The notes under the pieces are model-generated. The model ran no database searches. It worked only from the letters and a program-made list of their open reading frames with translations, and was not told the origin of the DNA. A stretch of DNA of 5,050 bases, taken from assembly GCA_946481195.1 (NCBI GenBank), contig CAMLNG010000307.1, forward strand, positions 1 to 5,050. The letters are read 5' to 3'. The DNA comes from an uncultured Chromatiaceae bacterium. GTDB lineage: Bacteria > Pseudomonadota > Gammaproteobacteria > Enterobacterales > Alteromonadaceae. The first letter of the stretch is position 1; the number at the start of each line of letters is the position of its first letter. The position numbers and the translations under genes are program-made. Positions 1 through 5,050 of the stretch are shown here, piece after piece.

Positions 1-16
1 AATGCGCTGTACCACG

Positions 17-36
17 AAAAAAAGGCGCTGAGCGCC
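17..36 (-). terminator. Intrinsic terminator closing the adaptor-permease operon
   Basis: Read on the minus strand, the 13-base perfect palindrome GGCGCTCAGCGCC (36-24) is followed at once by seven T residues (23-17). It starts two bases after the permease stop codon. The usable stem is about 5 bp with a 3-base loop, which is short but fully GC. The position and T-tract strongly suggest rho-independent termination, so no further gene of this operon is expected immediately downstream. Confidence 0.75.
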
Positions 37-38
37 GA

Positions 39-3000
39 TTAGGCCTGCCGGCGTTTTTGCAAAAACAACTTATCCAGCGTCAGAAACACCACAGGCGTGG
101 TCAGTAACGTCAGGATCTGGCTAAAGGCCAGCCCACCGACAATCGCCACCCCAAGCGGCACCCGGAGTTCAGAACCGGTGCCAAAGCCAAGCAGCAGCGG
201 CACTGCGCCGAGAATCGCGGCGAGCGTCGTCATCATGATAGGGCGAAACCGCACCAGACAGGCCTGGTGAATGGCATCACGTGCGCTTAAGCCCTGTTCG
301 CGCTGCGCCTGCAGGGCAAAGTCGACCATCAGAATGCCGTTTTTCTTCACGATACCGATGAGCAGAATGATGCCAATCAGCGCCATGATGGAGAAATCTA
401 AGCCCCATAACCACAGCAGCCCGATAGCGCCAATCGCCGCCGACGGTAGCGTCGACAGAATCGTCAGCGGGTGGACAAAACTCTCGTACAAAACACCAAG
501 GATGATATAAACCGCCAGCAATGCAGTCAGGATCAGCAGCGGCTGACTGGCGAGTGAATCCTGAAACGCCTGCGCAGCACCTAAGAAAGTACCGAGCACC
601 GCCGCTGGCATATTCAGCTCAGCGCGCGCCTGCTCCAGCGCTTTCACCGCATCGCCAAGCGCCACGCCGGCCGCCAGGTTAAAGGAGATATTCGCCGCCG
701 GCTGCATACCGTGGTGGGCAATCACCACAGGGCCACTTTGTGCCGGCAACACTTTGGCAAAGCTCAGTAGCGGCACCATGTCGCCGGTCAGCGGCGAGCG
801 CAGGTAGAAATAATTCAGGCTGTCGGCGCGGCCACGTTGTTCGGGGCTTACTTCCAGAATCACATTGTATTGGTTGGTTTCGGTCTGATATTCGCTGATT
901 TGGCGCTGACCAAAAGCGTCATACAAAGCCTGGTCCAGATCAGCGGCGGTAAAACCCAAGCGCGCTGCAGCCTGGCGGTCCAGTTCCAGCCGGATGATAT
1001 TAGCGTCCCACTGCAGGTCGTTGGACAAATCAGTGAACAACGGGTTTTGCCGAAGTTTTGCCGTGAGCTGATTGGTCCAGCTCGCCAGTTCGTCGCTATC
1101 CAGCGCTTTTAACACATACTGATACTGCGCCCGGCCCTGGTTGGCGCCTAAGTTAATATCCTGCGAGGCGCGTAAAAACACCTGCAGCCCAGGGATTTGC
1201 GCAAACTGCGGCCGCAAGCGGTCGATGATTTCACTGGCGCTGGCGTCGCGGTCATCCGGGTCGCTCAGCACTATCCAGATCCGTCCTGCCCCGGTCGAAT
1301 TATTGCCGCCGACCGCATGGTTAAAGCCAGTGATGTCCGGGTCTTTACGCAGGATATCTTCCAGCTGCTTGTGTTTGGCCACCATGTCTTCATAGGAAAT
1401 ATCCGACGCGGCCTGGGTAGAACCGATGACAAAACCAGTGTCCTGCAGCGGGAAAAACCCTTTTGGGATAGCGATAAAGCTTGCCACACTGCCGGCCAGC
1501 GTCAGGCCAAACACGCAAAGCATCACACGCTGATGCGCTAAAGCCCAGGTCAGCACCCGGTCATAACGCTGCACCAGCCGGTCGAACAAGCCGGGATTGT
1601 TGGCATCATGATGCGGCGCTTTATCCATAAAAATCGACGCCAGCGTCGGGGCTAAGGTCAGACACACCACTACTGAAATCAAAATAGCCGCGGCGGCGGT
1701 TAACGAGAACTCCAGAAACAACCGGCCAATAATACCGCCCATAAACAGCAGCGGGATAAAGGCCGCGATCAGCGACACTGAAATCGAAATCACGGTAAAC
1801 CCAATCTCTTGCGCGCCTTTCAGTGCCGCTTCGGTTTTACTGAGGCCCAATTCGAGATAACGATGGATGTTTTCAATCACCACTATCGCATCATCGACGA
1901 TAAAGCCAACCGCAATGACGATAGCCACCAAGGTCAGGTTATTCAGGCTAAAACCGGCGACATACATAAAAGCGCAAGTGGCAATCAAGGACACCAACAG
2001 CACTGCTGTGACTATTAAGGTTGCCGACCACTGCTTTAAAAACGCCGCCATTACTGCGATGACCAGCACCACGGCAATGGCGAGCGTCAGCTCCACTTCT
2101 GCCAGCGAAGCACGAATAGTGCGGGTGCGGTCGTTAAACACTTCAACTTTAATATCAGCAGGTAACGCCGACACCAGCTGCGGCAGTGCCGCCTGAATGG
2201 CATCAGCGGTCGCGACAATATTGGCGCCCGGCTGGCGGCGGATAATCAGCGCCACACCCGATTCACCGTTCGGCCAAATCTGCACAAAGTCATTTTCCGC
2301 ACCGGCCACTACATTGGCGACATCGCGCAGATACACCGGGTTGCCGTTGTCGTATTTGACAATCAGCTGGCCATATTCGTCAGCACTGAAGATTTGGTCG
2401 TTGACCGCGAGCGTCGACACCCGGTTGGCACCAAATAACGCGCCCTTCGGCTGATTGACACTGGCTTTTTGTACCACAGCGCGGATATCAGCCAGCGTTA
2501 AGTTATTGGCTGCCAGCACTTCCGGCCGCGCCTGAATACGAATGGCCGGCTTTTGCTGGCCACCGATAAACACCTCGCCGACGCCATAAATCTGGCTGAG
2601 CTGACGCGCCAGCACGGTTTCGGCCAGGTCGCTGATTTGTGTGCGCGACAGCGTTTCTGAGGTCACACCGATGATTAAAATCGGGCTGTCCGACGGATTG
2701 GCTTTGCGCCAGGTCGGTTGATTTGGCATATCCGGCAAACGACCCGCAGCCTGATTAAGCGCTGCCTGCACTTCCTGCGCGGCGGCATCGATATCTTTTT
2801 CCAGCACAAACTGCAGCGTGATATTAACCGAACCGAGCGCGCTGCTCGAGGTCATTTCAGTGATGCCGGGCACCACACTGAGCGCGACTTCCAGCGGCGT
2901 GGCAACGGCTGAGGCCATCGTTTCCGCGCTGGCGCCGGGTAAACGGGCGCTGACTTCAATGGTCGGAAATTCAGCTTCCGGCAAAGGCGCAATCGACAGG

Positions 3001-3101
3001 CGCGGAAAGGCCAGAATCCCCATCAGCACTAAGGCACAGGTCAGCAGCACTGTGCCGATCGGGTGCTGCATGCACCAGGCAAAAATACTGCGGCTATTCA
3101 T
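39..3101 (-). CDS. RND (HAE1-type) multidrug efflux permease, MdtB/MdtC-like
   Basis: This 1020-residue inner-membrane drug/proton antiporter is full length for the family (MdtC is about 1025). It shows the usual RND layout: TM1 near residues 13-32, a first periplasmic loop to about 335, TM2-TM6 to about 490, TM7 near 525-545, a second periplasmic loop to about 850, and TM8-TM12 to about 1008. The proton-relay residues are all present: D403 and D404 in TM4 (GFIVDDAIVVIEN), K920 in TM10 (GIVKKNGILMVDFA), and R951 and T958 in TM11 (RFRPIMMTTLA), matching AcrB D407, D408, K940, R971 and T978. FGQRQIS (730-736) resembles MdtC, while QRQPGANI and PLLFMGGIIGRLF resemble MdtB, so I assign neither symbol. 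The ATG overlaps the adaptor stop as ATGA and has GGAG 8 bases upstream. It should work as a trimer with the adaptor and a TolC-like channel encoded elsewhere. The substrates cannot be read from the sequence. Confidence 0.96.
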   Translation of the reverse strand: MNSRSIFAWCMQHPIGTVLLTCALVLMGILAFPRLSIAPLPEAEFPTIEVSARLPGASAETMASAVATPLEVALSVVPGITEMTSSSALGSVNITLQFVLEKDIDAAAQEVQAALNQAAGRLPDMPNQPTWRKANPSDSPILIIGVTSETLSRTQISDLAETVLARQLSQIYGVGEVFIGGQQKPAIRIQARPEVLAANNLTLADIRAVVQKASVNQPKGALFGANRVSTLAVNDQIFSADEYGQLIVKYDNGNPVYLRDVANVVAGAENDFVQIWPNGESGVALIIRRQPGANIVATADAIQAALPQLVSALPADIKVEVFNDRTRTIRASLAEVELTLAIAVVLVIAVMAAFLKQWSATLIVTAVLLVSLIATCAFMYVAGFSLNNLTLVAIVIAVGFIVDDAIVVIENIHRYLELGLSKTEAALKGAQEIGFTVISISVSLIAAFIPLLFMGGIIGRLFLEFSLTAAAAILISVVVCLTLAPTLASIFMDKAPHHDANNPGLFDRLVQRYDRVLTWALAHQRVMLCVFGLTLAGSVASFIAIPKGFFPLQDTGFVIGSTQAASDISYEDMVAKHKQLEDILRKDPDITGFNHAVGGNNSTGAGRIWIVLSDPDDRDASASEIIDRLRPQFAQIPGLQVFLRASQDINLGANQGRAQYQYVLKALDSDELASWTNQLTAKLRQNPLFTDLSNDLQWDANIIRLELDRQAAARLGFTAADLDQALYDAFGQRQISEYQTETNQYNVILEVSPEQRGRADSLNYFYLRSPLTGDMVPLLSFAKVLPAQSGPVVIAHHGMQPAANISFNLAAGVALGDAVKALEQARAELNMPAAVLGTFLGAAQAFQDSLASQPLLILTALLAVYIILGVLYESFVHPLTILSTLPSAAIGAIGLLWLWGLDFSIMALIGIILLIGIVKKNGILMVDFALQAQREQGLSARDAIHQACLVRFRPIMMTTLAAILGAVPLLLGFGTGSELRVPLGVAIVGGLAFSQILTLLTTPVVFLTLDKLFLQKRRQA

Positions 3102-4261
3102 GCTGCGTGCTCCGCCGCGGCTTGTTTAGCGTCTTTTTTCGCTTTGTTTGCTTGTGCCTGCTCAGCAGCGGTTTTAATCACCACAGTGGCCCCCGGCCGC
3201 AGCCGGCTTTGACCATCGACCACTACTTGCGCTCCGGCGCTGACGCCGCTCACCACCACCACAGTCTCATTACTTTCCAGCACTTGCACCGGCTGCACTT
3301 TTGCTTTATCACCATCGACAGACCAGACAAAAGCGCCTTGTGGGCCTTGTTGCAGCGCTTTGACCGGAATGGTCAGCGCCTGAGGTAATAATTTGCTGCG
3401 AAGCGCCACCACCACAGTCTGTGCCGGCCACAGGGCCTGCGCCGGATTGGCAAAATCAGCTTTGATACGGATAGTGCCGCTGCCTGGGCTGACTTTGTTA
3501 TCCACGACGGCCAAAGTGCCGCTGGCGAGTTTTTCGCCGCCGTCTTGTACAAAAGCTTCGACCGGCACTGCCTGCTGCTGACGCACTTGCTGCATCAGCT
3601 GTTGTAACTGCGGCAGCTGTGCTTGCGGCAGAGCCATTTCTACGCTGATCGGGTCAAGCTGCACCACGGAAAATAAACCCTGGGTGTCCGACGGGCGCAC
3701 ATAGTTACCGGCATCGACATTGCGAATACCCACCTGACCGGCGATAGGCGCATGAATTTGCGTGAAGGATAATTGCACTTGCTGTGCATTGATTTGCGCA
3801 TCAACGCTTTGCAGTTCAGCCTGCAGCTGCTGCACATTGGCCTGCTGCTGGTCTTTTTGCTGGGCGGAAATGGCCTGGCTCTGGCTTAAATTCTGATAAC
3901 GCTGTAAATCGCGTTTGGCCACATTGAGTTTGGCTTCTACCACAGCACGCTGCGCTTTGGCCTGCGCCAGCGCTGCCTTAATAGCACGGTCATCCAGCGT
4001 CGCCAGCAACTGACCGGCTGTGACCATCTCGCCTTCGCGCACCAGCACCTGCTGCAATAAACCATCGACCTGCGGCCGGATCTCAACGCTTTGCTGCGGT
4101 TTCACCTGGCCAATACCGCGCAGCCAGACCGGTACATCCTGCGCAGTCACAGCGGCAACCACTACAGGAACTGCAGGGCCTGATGGCTTTTGCTGGGCAA
4201 TGGCAGGCATGGCCAGCATCATTGCAGTAAAAATACCAAGCCAGGTCAGCGTGAGTCTCAT
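3098..4261 (-). CDS. RND efflux periplasmic adaptor (membrane fusion protein), MdtA-like
   Basis: This 387-residue adaptor links the inner-membrane permease to an outer-membrane channel. Residues 1-22 form a signal peptide: MRLT, a hydrophobic core, then PAIA before QQ, with likely cleavage after A22. There is no lipobox cysteine. A first half-lipoyl segment lies near 57-92 (VDGLLQQVLVREGEMVTAGQ). A Gln/Ala-rich coiled-coil hairpin spans about 93-165. The second half-lipoyl segment begins at IHAPIAGQVGIR (169-180) and is followed by the beta-barrel and membrane-proximal domains to about 362. The tail (364-387) is Ala/Lys-rich. QVGIRNVDAGNYV and SGTIRIKADF resemble the corresponding parts of E. 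coli MdtA. The frame is open upstream to an ATG at 4354, but I chose the ATG at 4261. It gives a clean signal peptide and has GGAG 8 bases upstream, whereas the extra 31 residues would bury the signal. The stop overlaps the permease start by 4 bases. Confidence 0.93.
   Translation of the reverse strand: MRLTLTWLGIFTAMMLAMPAIAQQKPSGPAVPVVVAAVTAQDVPVWLRGIGQVKPQQSVEIRPQVDGLLQQVLVREGEMVTAGQLLATLDDRAIKAALAQAKAQRAVVEAKLNVAKRDLQRYQNLSQSQAISAQQKDQQQANVQQLQAELQSVDAQINAQQVQLSFTQIHAPIAGQVGIRNVDAGNYVRPSDTQGLFSVVQLDPISVEMALPQAQLPQLQQLMQQVRQQQAVPVEAFVQDGGEKLASGTLAVVDNKVSPGSGTIRIKADFANPAQALWPAQTVVVALRSKLLPQALTIPVKALQQGPQGAFVWSVDGDKAKVQPVQVLESNETVVVVSGVSAGAQVVVDGQSRLRPGATVVIKTAAEQAQANKAKKDAKQAAAEHAA
3110..3113 (-). 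promoter_or_regulatory. Ribosome-binding site of the permease gene, inside the adaptor gene
   Basis: GGAG on the minus strand, 8 bases before the ATG at 3101, lies within the last codons of the adaptor. Together with the ATGA stop-start overlap, it supports coupled translation of adaptor and permease and fixes the permease start. Confidence 0.7.
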
Positions 4262-4269
4262 GTAATCGG

Positions 4270-4273
4270 CTCC
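4270..4273 (-). promoter_or_regulatory. Ribosome-binding site deciding the adaptor start
   Basis: The minus strand reads TTGGAG, then CCGATTAC, then ATG. The GGAG core is 8 bases before the ATG at 4261, an optimal spacing. This supports that start over the upstream in-frame ATG at 4354. Confidence 0.75.
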
Positions 4274-4301
4274 AATGCGGGTTGTGGCAATCGCCAAAAA
4301 A

Positions 4302-4329
4302 GTTATTGCGGGATTCTGCACTGTCTCAA
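4302..4329 (-). promoter_or_regulatory. Possible sigma-70 promoter of the efflux operon
   Basis: On the minus strand, TTGAGA (4329-4324, five of six matches to the -35 consensus) is followed after 16 bases by AATAAC (4307-4302, four of six matches to the -10). Transcription would start near 4295, giving a leader of about 35 bases before the adaptor ATG. The hexamers are imperfect, so this is a candidate only. It lies in the non-coding stretch 4262-4450, where I found no convincing gene and no clear symmetrical operator. Confidence 0.3.
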
Positions 4330-4450
4330 CGCAAAGCAAAGTGCTCAGGATCAACGAATGCGGTCAGTTCCCTTGTTCAAACGATGAATACCGGTGCAGC
4401 CTCACTAAGCTACCAGTGCGCTGTGTCGCAGCACAATCACGATGTGGCGG

Positions 4451-4478
4451 AAAAAACACGCCGGCACAAGCCGGCGTG
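4451..4478 (-). terminator. Strong intrinsic terminator after the propeller gene
   Basis: Read on the minus strand, CACGCCGGC (4478-4470), a TTGT loop and GCCGGCGTG (4465-4457) form a perfect 9-bp GC-rich stem followed by six T residues (4456-4451). It begins 26 bases after the propeller gene's stop codon. The plus strand has no T-tract after the hairpin, so it is one-directional. It separates the propeller gene from the efflux operon. Confidence 0.92.
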
Positions 4479-4504
4479 GAATTGCATGGCACAAAGCTGA
4501 AGAA

Positions 4505-5050
4505 TTATTGCGGGATACCCAACCAGGTCAACTTGTGCGGGGTGTAGTTTAACTGCAGCGTTGATGTCACCTGTAATTTAGCCAAATCGACCGCTACCAC
4601 AGCTTTGTTCACCGGGTGACTGACATAAGCGCGGTATTCGCTGCCCGCCAGTGTCAGTTGCAGACTGCTGCCGGTTGGCATGGCGCTCAACCCGCTTGCG
4701 ACCTGCACTTTACCAGCCAGCGTAAAAGCGCTGCCATTGTAATTCAGCACGGTCAGATAACCCTGATTATCCAGCAGCACAAAGTGTTTGGCTTTGGCGG
4801 TAAAGCCATAACCGACGATGGCAGCATTGGCCGGTGCCTGCCAGTCGATTTTGCTCATGGTGTTGGTCTTTGGATCAACAGCAAATACCAGCGCACCCGC
4901 GAGTCCGACAAAATGTGCCGCATCATCGTGTCCTTCGACAGTACCAACCCTATTGGTGCCGGTGATATCGGCCGGATTGGCGATTTTACTGGCGGTATAA
5001 GTGGTGCCGGATTGTGTAATCAGCAACACGCCGTCGCTACAACCAAAGCC
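4505..5050 (-). CDS. C-terminal part of a probable beta-propeller protein, possibly AztD-like (5' end outside window)
   Basis: The frame is open from the window edge to the TAA at 4505, giving 181 visible C-terminal residues; the true start lies beyond 5050. A GTG at 5029 is internal, since the frame continues upstream as GFGCSDG. The visible part reads as repeated short beta-strand units, each with a hydrophobic strand, a turn rich in D/N/G, and another strand: ALVFAVDPKTNTMSKIDW, then HFVLLDNQGYLTVLNYNG, then YRAYVSHPVNKAVVAVDL. This pattern is typical of WD40/YncE-type propeller blades. The GCSDGVLLI start, the histidines in VEGHDDAAHFVG and the VSHP blade recall, from memory, the periplasmic zinc metallochaperone AztD. 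That assignment is tentative, and a generic exported propeller is the safer call. There are no membrane segments in the visible part. A strong terminator follows the gene, so it is probably not co-transcribed with the efflux genes. Confidence 0.85.
   Translation of the reverse strand, partial: GFGCSDGVLLITQSGTTYTASKIANPADITGTNRVGTVEGHDDAAHFVGLAGALVFAVDPKTNTMSKIDWQAPANAAIVGYGFTAKAKHFVLLDNQGYLTVLNYNGSAFTLAGKVQVASGLSAMPTGSSLQLTLAGSEYRAYVSHPVNKAVVAVDLAKLQVTSTLQLNYTPHKLTWLGIPQ

Noticed and set aside
1271..1489. Minus-strand 72-codon frame inside the permease, in another frame
   Set aside because: The permease frame is intact and recognisable throughout this region, so there is no sign of a frameshift or an overlapping gene.
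837..1541. Several plus-strand open frames opposite the permease gene
   Set aside because: They lie entirely within a well-supported conserved gene, and their translations show no domain character. They are antisense shadows.
4285..4296. Small hairpin TGGC-AATC-GCCA next to an A/T run in the leader
   Set aside because: A 4-bp stem is too weak to call a terminator or attenuator. It may be chance.
4262..4354. N-terminal extension of the adaptor from an ATG at 4354
   Set aside because: It would add 31 residues before an obvious signal peptide, and the internal ATG at 4261 has a well-placed GGAG. The extension also overlaps the likely promoter.
4275..4547. Plus-strand open frame of about 90 codons across the intergenic region
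   Set aside because: It runs through the minus-strand terminator hairpin and into the 3' end of the propeller gene. Its translation is low in recognisable features and rich in Cys and Arg, as expected of a chance frame.
5027..5029. GTG as the start of the propeller gene
   Set aside because: The frame stays open to the window edge with plausible propeller sequence (GFGCSDG), so the gene is simply truncated by the window.

Overview
The window looks like chromosomal DNA of a Gram-negative bacterium, most likely a gammaproteobacterium. The reasons are an RND-type tripartite pump with MdtA- and MdtB/MdtC-like sequences, an exported adaptor, and E. coli-like ribosome-binding and terminator signals. 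The genus cannot be fixed from the sequence alone. All three genes lie on the minus strand, and nothing looks mobile: no insertion sequence, tRNA, rRNA or CRISPR array was seen.

Reading in the direction of transcription (right to left), the window opens inside the 3' part of a gene for a probable exported beta-propeller protein (5050 to 4505), whose start lies outside. A strong intrinsic terminator follows at 4478-4451. Next comes about 190 bp of non-coding DNA with a possible promoter and a clear ribosome-binding site. A two-gene operon then encodes a periplasmic adaptor (4261 to 3098) and an inner-membrane RND drug/proton antiporter (3101 to 39). Their stop and start codons overlap as ATGA, which implies translational coupling. 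A short hairpin plus T-tract just after the permease stop (36-17) closes the operon.

The adaptor and permease should form an envelope-spanning efflux pump with a TolC-like outer-membrane channel encoded elsewhere. Unlike the E. coli mdtABC arrangement, there is only one permease gene. Its sequence mixes features of MdtB and MdtC, so a homotrimeric pump is the simplest reading. The propeller gene is separated from the pump operon by a terminator and is probably a distinct transcription unit. I found no convincing previously undescribed system. The main points of interest are the single mosaic-type permease and the tentative resemblance of the propeller to the zinc metallochaperone AztD.
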